Positions 9,699 through 19,035 are shown, counted from the first letter of the stretch. The stretch: 64,000 bases of DNA from Polyangia bacterium (GCA_030430565.1 JAUIKS010000005.1:1-64000); one strand, 5' to 3'. The notes: a model not told the origin generated them from the letters alone. Numbers and translations are program-made.

Positions 9699-9914
9699 GG
9701 GCGTTCCCGCACATACCTCCGCAGGCGAAGACGCACAAATACGCGCGCGAAGACACTCTCTCAAGCGTCTCTGCCCGGGACCGCGAGGCATCGGAGGCCG
9801 CGCCGCGTGACAGCCGCACTTCCGGGCATTCTCACGCGGTCAGGCCGTCGCAGGCTCCCGGAAAACGCGGCGGCGCGCTTGCGAGAGGAGCCAATCGCGG
9901 TTTAAGTACGCATC

Positions 9915-10925
9915 ATGCCGTCTGCGCACATCTTCCGTCGTATGCGCCACTACCTGCTCATGGCCGGCATCGCGTCGATGGCGGCCAGCGGCTGCCAAGC
10001 GGACTCCGAGCTCGGTCAGCGCCTGTTCGAGTTCTCGCCGATGTTCCGCTACGGCTGCAACACGATGCACCACTCCCGCGGCGACGCGCCGGTGTCGAAG
10101 CCCCCGCTGGCGAAGAAGCAGAACCGACCGGTGCCCCAGTCGAAGGCCGGCGGACCGAGCCTGCTCGATGAGTACGCGTCGCGTCCGGACGATGATGTCA
10201 ACGCCGCCGAGGCCGACACCTGGCAGCTGCCGTTCCAGTCCAAGCGCGTCATCGTCGCCCTGCTGACGGCGGCGGCCCAAGACGACGTTGGAAAGCTCGA
10301 CCTCGTGCTGACGCCCCACGCCCGCTGGGGTCTCCCGGACCGCCGCGAGTGGGGCGGACAGCCGGTCTTCACCGAGGATGGGCCGCAGGAGTTCTTCGAC
10401 GCGCTGCGCGACGCGGCGTCCCGCTTCGGGGCGAAGGCCCCCCTGCGCGTGCCGCCCCAGCCCAACTCGGCGCAATTCTTCGTGCGCCACGGCGCCGAGC
10501 CGATGTGGGCCTACTACACGGGCGGAACGCCGCAGAGCCCGGACATCCTGGCGTTCAAGCTCGTCATCGAGGGTGGCGCCGCCCGGATCGACTACATCGG
10601 CTTCAACACCCGGGCCCCGACGGCGCTCGAGCAGATGGCGATCCGCAGCACCCGCGAGCCGCCGCCGCCGCTCAAGCCGCGCATCATGCCGAGCTCCATG
10701 GGTAGCCGCCCGTCGCTGCCTCCAGGCCTTCCCCCGGGACTTTCGCGCGGGCTTCCGCCCGGCGTGAAGATGCTCCCGGGCGGACCTCCGGCGGGCCTTC
10801 CGCCCGGCGCGACGGTCATCCGTCCGGGAGCCGCCCCAGGAGCCCCAGGAGCCGCCCCAGGAGCGCCGGCCAAGGCGCCCGCGCCTGCGCCGGCCAAGGC
10901 GCCCGCCCCAGCCGGCGGTCACTGA
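9915..10925 (+). CDS. lipoprotein with Pro/Gly/Ala-rich C-terminal tail
   Basis: A type II signal peptide is visible (MRHYLLMAGIASMAASGC), so the mature protein should be lipidated. The ordered part, to about residue 240, matches no family I know. After it come repeated LPPG-type motifs and then PGAAPGAPAKAPAPAP repeats, which are probably a disordered cell-wall-spanning or surface tail. Start codons at 9915 and 9942 are both possible; the second gives a more typical lipoprotein signal. A hairpin terminator follows the stop. Confidence 0.85.
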   Translation: MPSAHIFRRMRHYLLMAGIASMAASGCQADSELGQRLFEFSPMFRYGCNTMHHSRGDAPVSKPPLAKKQNRPVPQSKAGGPSLLDEYASRPDDDVNAAEADTWQLPFQSKRVIVALLTAAAQDDVGKLDLVLTPHARWGLPDRREWGGQPVFTEDGPQEFFDALRDAASRFGAKAPLRVPPQPNSAQFFVRHGAEPMWAYYTGGTPQSPDILAFKLVIEGGAARIDYIGFNTRAPTALEQMAIRSTREPPPPLKPRIMPSSMGSRPSLPPGLPPGLSRGLPPGVKMLPGGPPAGLPPGATVIRPGAAPGAPGAAPGAPAKAPAPAPAKAPAPAGGH

Positions 10926-10950
10926 TCCGCTCCGCTGTTCGCGGGCCTCG

Positions 10951-10995
10951 CCCGGCCAGCTCTGCTTGGTTTTTCAAGGGAGGAGCTGCGCCGGG
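10951..10995. terminator. bidirectional terminator between convergent genes
   Basis: CCCGGC (10951-10956) pairs with GCCGGG (10990-10995). Inside, CAGCTC pairs with GAGCTG and CTTG with CAAG around a GTTTTT loop. A T-rich run (TCTTTCGTTGT) follows on the plus strand, so it probably ends transcription of the lipoprotein gene. It may also serve the convergent YkgJ-type gene. Confidence 0.65.
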
Positions 10996-11041
10996 TCTTT
11001 CGTTGTCTAGCAGCGGCCACGCGAGACGGCGCCGCGGGCTG

Positions 11042-11587
11042 CTAGTCCACGAGCCAGGCGGCGATCGAGCGCTTCTCATCCGGCTTGCCGGCGAGCCCGA
11101 GCGATTTTCGAGTCTCGATCCAGTCGCTGAACCAACGAGTCTGCGGCTCGATCACGTGCTCGATGAAGTCGTCCCCGGGCGCGCGCAGGGTTCGAAAGTT
11201 GAGCCGGCAGGTCTTGAGGGTGTGGGGGTCATCGGGGTGCCACAGCGGGATCCCGTACTTGCGACAGATCCTCGGGCGGTGCTCGTAGAGCGTGCACCGC
11301 CCCTCGTCCGAGAGCGCCGGACAGGGCGTGCGCGTGTCGGGCTCGTAGCGACGCGCGCGCTCGAGGATCTGCGCGCGCAGCTCGGGCGCGAGTTGTTCGA
11401 GCCCGGCGCGCAGCACCTCCCCCTCGAGCGCGGTGACGCGAAAGCTCTGCTGGCAGCACTCGCTGCAGCCGGCGCGACACTGGATGTGCTCGCGGTAACG
11501 GTCGGCGATCGGCGCGACGATCCCGTCGATCACGGCGAGATGTCGACGGACGCGCGCGCGCCGGTCGGCGTGGGGGTTTCGACTCAT
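11042..11587 (-). CDS. YkgJ-family cysteine-cluster protein
   Basis: The 181-residue protein has the family's cysteine pattern: CRAGCSECCQQ near 39-49, CPALSDEGRCTLYEHRPRICRKYG near 89-111, and a further Cys in TLKTCRLNF. Such proteins are thought to bind zinc or an iron-sulfur cluster; no activity is established. The start ATG overlaps the TGA of the upstream gene (ATGA at 11584-11587), so translation is probably coupled. Confidence 0.85.
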   Translation of the reverse strand: MSRNPHADRRARVRRHLAVIDGIVAPIADRYREHIQCRAGCSECCQQSFRVTALEGEVLRAGLEQLAPELRAQILERARRYEPDTRTPCPALSDEGRCTLYEHRPRICRKYGIPLWHPDDPHTLKTCRLNFRTLRAPGDDFIEHVIEPQTRWFSDWIETRKSLGLAGKPDEKRSIAAWLVD

Positions 11588-12678
11588 CTCGATGACTCGC
11601 TCGCGTGTGACTCCGCTGGCGCTGCGGCAGGCGGTGGCGTTGTGTCGTCCGCGGTCACGGGCTTCGCTACCCGAACCTGACTCGAGGGCCCCGGCACGAA
11701 GCGCGCGTCGGGCCCCGAGCGGCTGCCGCCGAGATCGACGCGGGCTTGCACCTCGATCTCAAAGCTCGACGAGGGGTGACGCTCGAGGAACTTCAGCGGC
11801 GTGATGCGACCCTCGACGACGGCCTCGTAGTCCCGCTGCTGCCGATGAAGATCCGCCTCGTTGGCGAGCGCGCGGACATCGACGGCGCGCGGGTGATCGG
11901 GGTGGCGCGCGACGAACAGCGCCGGGACCCCGCGCCCTTGCTGCACCCATCGCAGGTGCGCGGCGGTCAGCGAGGCGCGCGCGCGCGCGAGATCGATCGC
12001 GCCGGCCCAGGCGCCCTCGCCGAGCTCCAGGCTCGCGAAACCATCGAGGCCGGCGAGGCCGCGCTGGCGCAGCGCGCGATCGATCTCGATGAACTCCAGC
12101 TCCACGCGCCCGAAGTCGACGGGCACGACGAGCATCGCCTCGTGTCGCGCTCCGCTCGCGGTGACGCCCGAGACCGGGAGGGTGCCCTCGAGCCGGCGCA
12201 GGCGACACCCGAGCTGCTGTGTGTCGACGATCTGCAGGACCGCTCGACCGCCGCTGCGCAGCGGCCATCGCCGGCAGCGCTCGGCGGCGGAGACGACCAG
12301 CTTCACGCCGTCCGGTGTGTCCTGGCGCTGCTCGACGACCCCGAAGGTCGGGCGCCCGGCGGTCCGCATCAGCCTGCGGGTCACGCGTCGCTGCGACTCT
12401 TGACAGGCCGCGCGCAGCTGGCCGACGAGGCGATCCTCGCCGGCGAGCAGCGCGTCCCGCAGGCCCGCGGTGCAGCTCGTGTCGCTCACCGCTGGGAGCG
12501 CGCGCTCGATCGCCTCGGGCGAGGGCCGCGTCGTCGCAAGCGCGGCGCGGCGGAGCGCGTACGAGCGCTCGCCGGAGCGCGCCACGCCGGGTCCGCCGAC
12601 CACGAGCATGCACAACCCCACGAGCCCCGCGAGCATTCCCGGAGACCGCCGCCGCGAGCGTCGAGAGCGTGCGCCCAT
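11584..12678 (-). CDS. hypothetical secreted or anchored protein
   Basis: The product is about 364 residues from the ATG at 12678, which precedes an Arg-rich n-region and a hydrophobic core (GMLAGLVGLCMLVVGGPGVA). This is a signal peptide or anchor. The frame is open upstream to 12849, but the extra residues look non-coding and would enter the start of the divergent gene. I recognise no domain in the mature part. The C-terminus is Pro/Ala/Ser-rich. It is coupled by ATGA to the YkgJ-type gene and divergent from the aspartyl-protease-like lipoprotein. Confidence 0.75.
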   Translation of the reverse strand: MGARSRRSRRRSPGMLAGLVGLCMLVVGGPGVARSGERSYALRRAALATTRPSPEAIERALPAVSDTSCTAGLRDALLAGEDRLVGQLRAACQESQRRVTRRLMRTAGRPTFGVVEQRQDTPDGVKLVVSAAERCRRWPLRSGGRAVLQIVDTQQLGCRLRRLEGTLPVSGVTASGARHEAMLVVPVDFGRVELEFIEIDRALRQRGLAGLDGFASLELGEGAWAGAIDLARARASLTAAHLRWVQQGRGVPALFVARHPDHPRAVDVRALANEADLHRQQRDYEAVVEGRITPLKFLERHPSSSFEIEVQARVDLGGSRSGPDARFVPGPSSQVRVAKPVTADDTTPPPAAAPAESHASESSR

Positions 12679-12764
12679 GCCAGGCAAGGGTAGCAAACCC
12701 AGCCGCCGCCCCGCCCGCCTCTCGCGGTTGAGCGCGGTACGCCAGTGGGGCACTCTCCCTGGCA

Positions 12765-14951
12765 ATGTCGCGCTTTCCTCCGAAACGGCCGCCTGCTGCG
12801 CCGACGTCCCCGCGAAGCCCTGAGCCCCGCACCGCGCGTGCGTCCGCACGTCGACGGAGGCCGCTGCTCGCGACGGTCGCGGTCTGCGTCTCGCTCGGCG
12901 CGATGACCGGCTGCCTGAAGGTCCCGGACGACGCCACGGAGGATCCCGAGACCAACGCCGCGCCGAAGTCGGCCGAGGAGGTGCTCGCGCGCTTCATCAC
13001 CGCGCTCGGCGGCGAGGAGAAGCTGAAGGCGCTGAAGCAGCGCACGGTCGAGGCGCGGATGATCGTCAAGCCCGAGGTCGGCTGCGCCGAGGACGACGAG
13101 CAGTGCATGCGCGAGGAGCAGGTCGGCTCGTTCCTGCTGCAGAAAGCCGACGGCTTCCGCCTGTACCGGAGCACCGTGCTCGGCGACCAGCTCGAGGAGC
13201 GCGGCTACGACGGCGAGACCGGCTGGCAGTACGTCGGCGGCGTGCTGCGCAAAGACGACCCGATGATGGCGGAGGTCTCGCGCGAGGACTCGATCCTGCA
13301 CTGGTACTTCGGGCTGCAGGGGCGCGGGATCAAGCTGACCCTCGAGCCACCCCGCGACAAGGACTTCGACGGCCAGCCGCGCACGCTCGACGGCGTGCGC
13401 TGGACCATCGCCGAGCGGCCCGACGCGACCAAGACGATGTGGTTCGACCGCGAGACCGGGCTGCTGCACGAGGAGCGCGTCGAGACGACCACGGAGGACG
13501 GCACCGAGATCGGGCAGCGCATGATCTACGGCGACTACCGCGAGGTCGACGGCGTCAAGATCGCCCACGACCTGCGGCTGATCCACTCGCTCGGCGAGCG
13601 CTCGCAGGAGATCCAGTTCGTCAGCACGCGCGTGCACCACGAGCCGATCGCGGACGAGAAGTTCATGGTCCCGGACGTGCCGCCGCCCAAGCCGCTCGAG
13701 GACCGAGTGCTCTCGACCCTGATCGCGGCGCGCTCGGAGGCCGCGGCCGCGCCGAAGGACCGCGACGCGCAGCTCCGGCTCGCGCGCGCGGCCTGGGCCG
13801 CCGCGCACTTCGACGAGGTTGGCGCGGCCGCCGAGGCCACACTCAAGCTCGACAGCAAAGAGATCGAGGCGCTGTGGTACCTCGCGCGGCTGCGGATCCT
13901 GCAGGGGCGCTGGAGCGAGGGCGCCAAGCTGCTCAAGCGCGCGGCCAAGGGCGGCACCGCCGGGGCGCTGGTCGCCGCCCAGGAAGTGTGGATGTACAAC
14001 CACAAGCGCGACTTCAAGAACGTCGCGGCGGCGCTCGAGCGCGCGAGCCCGAACAACGCCCATCTCGCGGGCCGCTTCCGCAGCTTCGCCGGCTCGCCGC
14101 TGAGCGTGCGCTTCGGCAAAGACGACAAGGGCAAGACCGCCTGCGCGACCACGGTCAAGCTCGACCCCGAGTCGCCGCTGGCCGTGTTCGAGGCGACGCT
14201 CGGCGGCCAGAAGATCCCGGTCGTGGTCGACACCGCCGCCACCGACCTCATCATCGACGACGAGCTCGCCAAGGCCGCGGGCGTCATCATCCGCTCGAGC
14301 ACGCCGATCGCCCAGGGCGCCGAGATGGGGCACGGGCAGCTCAAGACCATGAACATCGGCGACGCGATCGTCGAGAACGTCCCGGTCGACGTGCTGCCCA
14401 AGGCGACCATGGGGCAGCTGCCGGGCTCGATCCCGCCGCGCGCGGTGGTCGGCGTGCGCCTGCTCGAGCGCTTCCAGGTGACGATCGACATGCCGGCCCG
14501 CGCGTTCACGCTGGTCGACACGAGCAAGCGCTGCAAGTCCGCGCTGGCGGAGCGTCGCGTCGGCGAGACGACCCCGTTCTGGATCCACGAGACCCACTTC
14601 ATCTACGCCCACGCCGAGCTCAACAACGCCGAGGGGCTTTTCTGGGTCAACACCGGCATGCAGGGCGTCGCGGTCGCGGCCAACAAGCGCGCCTACGCCC
14701 ACGCCGGCGTGCTGCCGCCCGCCAACGCCGCCCAGGGCGAGGTCGCGATCGTCGATCTCCGGCGCGTCGTCATCCCGGGCGCGATCAGCCTCGACAAACA
14801 GCGCGGCGCCTACGGCTACTTCAACCAGGAGCAGAGCAGCGATCAGTTCCGCGTCGACGGGATGATCGGCCTCGAGCTGCTCGGCAAGACCACCAAGTGG
14901 ACGATCGACTTCGACGAGCGCAAGTTCTACTTCTCGCCCTCGTCCAAGTAG
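12765..14951 (+). CDS. lipoprotein with TPR-like segment and degenerate double-lobed aspartyl-protease-like region
   Basis: This 728-residue protein has an Arg-rich N-terminus, a hydrophobic stretch and a lipobox (LGAMTGC). Residues ~60-300 (tryptophan-rich YDGETGWQ, MWFDRETGLL, YREVDGVKI) resemble domains in bacterial outer-membrane lipoprotein-sorting relatives. Residues ~315-420 look like TPR helices. The C-terminal third resembles a retropepsin-like aspartyl protease: VVVDTAATDLIIDDELAKAAG with D489-T490-A491, and a second lobe-like LFWVNTGMQGVAVAANK with N629-T630-G631. Neither site is the canonical D-T/S-G, so proteolytic activity is doubtful. hutF follows ten bases later. Confidence 0.88.
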   Translation: MSRFPPKRPPAAPTSPRSPEPRTARASARRRRPLLATVAVCVSLGAMTGCLKVPDDATEDPETNAAPKSAEEVLARFITALGGEEKLKALKQRTVEARMIVKPEVGCAEDDEQCMREEQVGSFLLQKADGFRLYRSTVLGDQLEERGYDGETGWQYVGGVLRKDDPMMAEVSREDSILHWYFGLQGRGIKLTLEPPRDKDFDGQPRTLDGVRWTIAERPDATKTMWFDRETGLLHEERVETTTEDGTEIGQRMIYGDYREVDGVKIAHDLRLIHSLGERSQEIQFVSTRVHHEPIADEKFMVPDVPPPKPLEDRVLSTLIAARSEAAAAPKDRDAQLRLARAAWAAAHFDEVGAAAEATLKLDSKEIEALWYLARLRILQGRWSEGAKLLKRAAKGGTAGALVAAQEVWMYNHKRDFKNVAAALERASPNNAHLAGRFRSFAGSPLSVRFGKDDKGKTACATTVKLDPESPLAVFEATLGGQKIPVVVDTAATDLIIDDELAKAAGVIIRSSTPIAQGAEMGHGQLKTMNIGDAIVENVPVDVLPKATMGQLPGSIPPRAVVGVRLLERFQVTIDMPARAFTLVDTSKRCKSALAERRVGETTPFWIHETHFIYAHAELNNAEGLFWVNTGMQGVAVAANKRAYAHAGVLPPANAAQGEVAIVDLRRVVIPGAISLDKQRGAYGYFNQEQSSDQFRVDGMIGLELLGKTTKWTIDFDERKFYFSPSSK

Positions 14952-14961
14952 CGATTGATTC

Positions 14962-16344
14962 ATGACCGAACAGACAGCTACGAGCGCCCCCGCGAGCCCG
15001 GCGCGGATCTACACCGCGGCCTACGGCGTGCTCGGGCCAGCGCAGCGCTGGGTCGAGCGGCCGATCGTCGAGGTCGACGCGCGCGGGGTGATCACGCGGG
15101 TGAGCTCGGCTGAGGCCGAGCTGAGCGGGGCAGCAGGAGCGGGAGCCGAGGGCGCGATCGTCCACGAGTTCGGCGACAGCGTGCTGCTCCCGGGCCTGGT
15201 CAACGCGCACAGCCACGCGTTCCAGCGGCGCATCCGGGGCGCGACGCACACCCGCGGCGCGTCGGACCCCTCCGACTTCTGGAGCTGGCGCGCGGCCATG
15301 TACGAGGCCGCGAGCGCGCTCGACCCCGAGGGCGTCTACGAGGTCACGAAGCAGTGCTTCGCCGAGATGCTGGCGACCGGGATCACCTGCGTCGGCGAAT
15401 TCCACTACCTGCACCATCAGCCAGATGGGCGCCCGTACGAGGACCGCAACGAGCTCTCGCGCCAGGTCATCCGCGCCGCGCGTGAGGTCGGCCTGCGGCT
15501 CGTGCTGCTCGAGGTCTACTACGCGCGCGCCGGCGCCGGCAGGCCGCCGCTCGCCGAGCAGCGCCGGTTCGTCGACGGCGCGCCCGCGGCCTTCCTCGAG
15601 CGGGTCGACGCGCTGCGCGGGCTCGCCGACGGGGACGCGCTCAGCGTCGGTCTCGCGCCCCACAGCGTGCGCGCCGTCCCCGAGCCGGCGCTGCGCGAGC
15701 TCGCCGCCTACGCGCGCGAGCACGGGCTGGTGATGCACGCCCACGTCTCCGAGCAGCCGCGCGAGAACGAGGAGTGCGCCGCGGAGCACGGCTGCACGCC
15801 GACCGAGCTGCTCGCGCGCGCGGGCTGCATCGACCCCGCGCGCCCGGGGAGCTTCACCGCCGTGCACGCGATCCACGTGAGCGCGCGTGACCGCGAGCTG
15901 CTGCGCGCCGCGAACGTCTGCGCCTGCCCGACGACCGAGGCGGATCTGGGCGACGGGATCGTGCTGGCCTCGGAGTACCTGTCTCGAGGGACTCACGTCG
16001 CGCTCGGCTCCGACAGCAACAGCGTGATCGACCTGATCCAGGAGGCGCGGCTGCTCGAGATGCACGAGCGCCTGCGCGCGCGCGCGCGGCTGCGTCTCGC
16101 CGGGCCTGACGGACAGGTTGGTTCGCGCCTGCTCGCGGCCGCGACCCGCGGGGGAGCGCGCGCGCTCGGCCGCCCCGCGCTCGGTCAGCTCGCCCCCGGG
16201 TCCCCCTTCGACGCGCTGACGGTGCACACGCGTCACCGCGCGCTCGCCGGCGTCGACGGCCCCAACCTCCTGGACGCGCTCATGCTCGCCGGCACGGCCG
16301 CGCCGGTCGACCGCGTGTTCGTCGGCGGCGTCCGCCGCCGCTGA
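14962..16344 (+). CDS. hutF: formimidoylglutamate deiminase (HutF)
   Basis: HutF is an amidohydrolase that converts N-formimino-L-glutamate to N-formyl-L-glutamate and ammonia in the five-step histidine degradation pathway. The 460-residue protein has the metal-site NAHSHAFQRR (His83, His85), GEFHYLHHQ, APHSVRAVPE, HAHVSEQ, the CPTTEADLGDG segment and GSDSNSVIDL, all typical of HutF. No other hut gene is in the window. It follows the aspartyl-protease-like lipoprotein after ten bases and is probably co-transcribed. A guanine deaminase-like alternative is less likely given the CPTTEADLGDG block. Confidence 0.9.
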   Translation: MTEQTATSAPASPARIYTAAYGVLGPAQRWVERPIVEVDARGVITRVSSAEAELSGAAGAGAEGAIVHEFGDSVLLPGLVNAHSHAFQRRIRGATHTRGASDPSDFWSWRAAMYEAASALDPEGVYEVTKQCFAEMLATGITCVGEFHYLHHQPDGRPYEDRNELSRQVIRAAREVGLRLVLLEVYYARAGAGRPPLAEQRRFVDGAPAAFLERVDALRGLADGDALSVGLAPHSVRAVPEPALRELAAYAREHGLVMHAHVSEQPRENEECAAEHGCTPTELLARAGCIDPARPGSFTAVHAIHVSARDRELLRAANVCACPTTEADLGDGIVLASEYLSRGTHVALGSDSNSVIDLIQEARLLEMHERLRARARLRLAGPDGQVGSRLLAAATRGGARALGRPALGQLAPGSPFDALTVHTRHRALAGVDGPNLLDALMLAGTAAPVDRVFVGGVRRR

Positions 16345-16403
16345 CGGGCGCGCCGCTCTGCTACAACAAGCTTCCGCCGACCTGACCTGAGCTCGCCTGC
16401 CCC

Positions 16404-17075
16404 GTGCGCACCCAACCTCACCGCGTCCGCGCGCTCCGCCTCCTCGGGCTCGCGACCGCGCTCTCGCTCACGATGTGCGCGGGCAAACGCGAGGCCAAGC
16501 TGCGCGCGTCGTGGGACAAGGCCGTCCGCGACGCCGCCGCCGAGCAGCAGCGCGCGGGGGACGAAGACGGCGGCGACGGTGACAACAGCGACGAGCACGC
16601 CACGGAGTGGCGCGAGCTCGAGTCCTTCGTCGGCCGCGTCGTCGACGAGGTCGCGCTCGGCCTCGCTACCGTCTCGATGGATCGGCTGACCGCGTCGATG
16701 TGTGCGGAAGCGCCCGATGTCGATCGCCTCGGGCCCGAGGAGACCGGGCCGCGCGTGTTCCACTGCACGCCCGAGCCGCCGCAGACGATCCTCGGCGAGG
16801 CGATGACGCTGGAGCTCTCCGAAACCGGTGAGGTCGGCCTCGTCGCGACCGGGCTGACCGACAAGCTCAGCGCCAAGCTGCTCGCGCAGGCGGTCGAGCG
16901 CGTCGCGCCGTGGTGCGACGACACCCTGCGTGAGACGGCCCACGAAAAGAACGCGTTGTTCGAATTTCACACATGCATGACGCCGGCCGGCCCGCGTCTC
17001 GCGGTCGGTAGGTTCCCGAGCGAGGGCGAGGAGGAGCGCTGGCAATTCTCGCTCGTGGTGCTGATCCCCGGGTAG
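16404..17075 (+). CDS. hypothetical lipoprotein
   Basis: The 223-residue product begins at a GTG and has a short hydrophobic segment ending in a lipobox-like SLTMCAGK, suggesting a lipoprotein. Residues 40-65 are acidic and low in complexity. The remainder has four cysteines and no family I recognise. It lies 59 bp after hutF on the same strand. Confidence 0.72.
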   Translation: MRTQPHRVRALRLLGLATALSLTMCAGKREAKLRASWDKAVRDAAAEQQRAGDEDGGDGDNSDEHATEWRELESFVGRVVDEVALGLATVSMDRLTASMCAEAPDVDRLGPEETGPRVFHCTPEPPQTILGEAMTLELSETGEVGLVATGLTDKLSAKLLAQAVERVAPWCDDTLRETAHEKNALFEFHTCMTPAGPRLAVGRFPSEGEEERWQFSLVVLIPG

Positions 17076-17173
17076 CTGCGCGGGCGATGACAGAGCGTTA
17101 CTATCCAGCGCGCGATCGCTAGATCGCGACGCGCAGCTCTACCGTCATCTACGCCACCCACGCCACGGACTCA

Positions 17174-18385
17174 GTGATGATCGCTACCTCCTCCCACGGC
17201 GGGCTCCTGTTCCCGCTCGACATGTTTCGGCCGACGATGCTGGCGGCGGCGCTGGCTGAGAACCTGCTCAGCAAAGCCCGCAACATCATCGACGCGACGC
17301 TGGTGCTCGCGCGCGACCCGGCCTCCCCGGTCGTCCTCGCCCGCATCGAAGGCAGCGTGATCGGGGACGACGCGGCGGCGTTCTGGAAGGAGTACGCCGA
17401 CCTCGCGATGTACGCGAGCCAGATGCTCCCGCGCCAGGTCTTTTTGTACTACGCGACCGGCGGGCTCGAGCGACGCGAGGGCTTCATCGTCGCGCAGCGC
17501 GGGCAGCCGATCGCCGCCGACGACAGCGACAACGACAACGTCCCGCCCAACAGCCCCGACAAGGTGTGGCCGGTCGAGCGCCTGTGCGAGCAGATGCAGA
17601 TCTCGCTCGAGGCGCTCGAGGACGGCTTCCCCGACGGCTACCGCGTCGAGCTCTCGCTGATGGAGCCCAGCGGCGACGACCAGGCCATGCTGATGACGCT
17701 CGCAGGTCAGGCGCAGGCCGAGGAGGATGAGGGCGGCGCGCCCGCCCCAGAGTCCCAGGCCGACACCGACCGCGGCCGTGGTGGCCGCCGCCGCCGCCGC
17801 CGCCCAAGCGCGCAGGCCGGCGCGGGAGACTCAGGGGCCGGGGCCAGCGCGGGCCAGCCCGGCGCGTCCCAAAAACCAAAAAAACTCACCGTCGAGCAGG
17901 ACACCAAGCGGCGCGCCGCCGCCAAGGCCGCCGAGGCCGCCGAGCTCGAGCAGCGCGCCAACGAGATCACGAAAGATCTCCCCTACCACATCGACGAGAT
18001 CGGCGCCGTGGTCGCGGTGAAGGCCGAGCTCTCCGAGACCTCGATCCTCGACAACTACCTCGTCCCCGAGCTCACCGATCGGCTGCCCGACGGGCTACCC
18101 CGGGCGCTGCAGGACCAGCTGCGCGGGAAAGCGATCGACTTCGCCGTCAGGGTCGACTTCCTCAGCGAGGTGTTCTTGGGCAATCGGCCGCTGAGCCGCC
18201 CGGACTTTGACGCCAAGTCCAGCGCGCGCGCGCTGGCTGGGACCGAGGCCCGTCAGCTCGAGGTCCTCGCGCCTCGACTCGGCGCCGGCACCCTGCTCCG
18301 CCTCGATCGCGCCAACGTCTTCATCTCCCGACGCCCCGGCCAGCCGCTCCCCGAGGCCTTCCTGCTCGAGCTGCTGCGCGGTTAA
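17174..18385 (+). CDS. hypothetical protein with Arg-rich linker
   Basis: This 403-residue soluble protein has no signal peptide. Residues 1-185 form one folded part (SPVVLARIEGSVIGDDAAAFWKEY). Residues ~195-260 are a charged linker with an acidic stretch and the Arg cluster [10 protein letters not shown]. The C-terminal part (~265-403) is helical-looking and ends ALPEAFLLELLRG-like. I do not recognise either domain. A bidirectional terminator lies about 60 bases after its stop. Confidence 0.82.
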   Translation: MMIATSSHGGLLFPLDMFRPTMLAAALAENLLSKARNIIDATLVLARDPASPVVLARIEGSVIGDDAAAFWKEYADLAMYASQMLPRQVFLYYATGGLERREGFIVAQRGQPIAADDSDNDNVPPNSPDKVWPVERLCEQMQISLEALEDGFPDGYRVELSLMEPSGDDQAMLMTLAGQAQAEEDEGGAPAPESQADTDRGRGGRRRRRRPSAQAGAGDSGAGASAGQPGASQKPKKLTVEQDTKRRAAAKAAEAAELEQRANEITKDLPYHIDEIGAVVAVKAELSETSILDNYLVPELTDRLPDGLPRALQDQLRGKAIDFAVRVDFLSEVFLGNRPLSRPDFDAKSSARALAGTEARQLEVLAPRLGAGTLLRLDRANVFISRRPGQPLPEAFLLELLRG

Positions 18386-18435
18386 CGACCGCCGCGCTCA
18401 CCTCGAGCGAGTTGAAGCGAGTTGAAGCGAACTGA

Positions 18436-18488
18436 AAAACTGAAAAAAACGCCGCGGGGTCATCGTGACCACGCGGCGTTCTCAGTTT
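18436..18488. terminator. strong bidirectional intrinsic terminator
   Basis: A long hairpin pairs AACGCCGCG (18448-18456) with CGCGGCGTT (18472-18480), with an inner GGTCA-TCG-TGACC stem and an outer AAAACTGA/TCAGTTTT extension. On the minus strand a long T-rich run follows, so it is best suited to end the minus-strand gene at 18577-19035. The plus-strand gene ending at 18385 can also use it. Confidence 0.8.
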
Positions 18489-18576
18489 TGGACTTCGGTC
18501 CTGTCGCGCCGCCCTCGAGCTCGCCGTGACCGTGACGGGTGGCGCCGGAAGGATGACCGAATCGCCTCGGGCAGCC

Positions 18577-19035
18577 TTAAGCCGACAGGTGCGCCTTTAG
18601 GCTGGACAGGATCGCCTCGGCGCCCGCGCCCTTGCTCGGCTGGGGATCCGGATCGGCGAGCTTGTCGCGGATCAGCGCGTCGAGGATCGCGCCGCGCTCG
18701 GGGTGCGGCGGCAGGTGCTCACGCAGACCGAGCTTGCGGCTGGCGAGCATCTTCAGGAACGGCTCGATCTTGCGAACCTCCTGGGCGACGCGCATGGTCG
18801 CCGCCTTGCCCTCGCCGCGACGGACGTTGAATTTCGGCGCGCAGCGCTCGACCGCCGCCACCAGGTCTCGGGCGAGCTCGACGTCGACCTTATCCTCGAC
18901 GCCGAAGCTCGAGATCACGATCGGTCGACTCTGGGCTTTCTTGCCGTTCTCACCGCGCCACCAGACGTTGTGGGCGATGCTCAGGTAGGTGCGGCGGGTC
19001 TCGCCACAGCGGACTTTGTTCCGTCTCAGGTACAT
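18577..19035 (-). CDS. small protein resembling only the N-terminus of IS1634/IS4-type transposases
   Basis: The 152-residue product begins MYLRRNKVRCGETRRTYLS and continues through WRGENGKKAQSRPIVISSFG. This follows the pattern of the N-terminal DNA-binding region of IS1634-type transposases, which are normally 450-600 residues. No DDE catalytic domain follows in any frame before the terminator at 18436-18488, and no terminal inverted repeats are evident. A GAGAGGG motif lies about nine bases before the ATG. It may be a decayed remnant or a domesticated DNA-binding protein; the resemblance is from memory. Confidence 0.6.
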   Translation of the reverse strand: MYLRRNKVRCGETRRTYLSIAHNVWWRGENGKKAQSRPIVISSFGVEDKVDVELARDLVAAVERCAPKFNVRRGEGKAATMRVAQEVRKIEPFLKMLASRKLGLREHLPPHPERGAILDALIRDKLADPDPQPSKGAGAEAILSSLKAHLSA

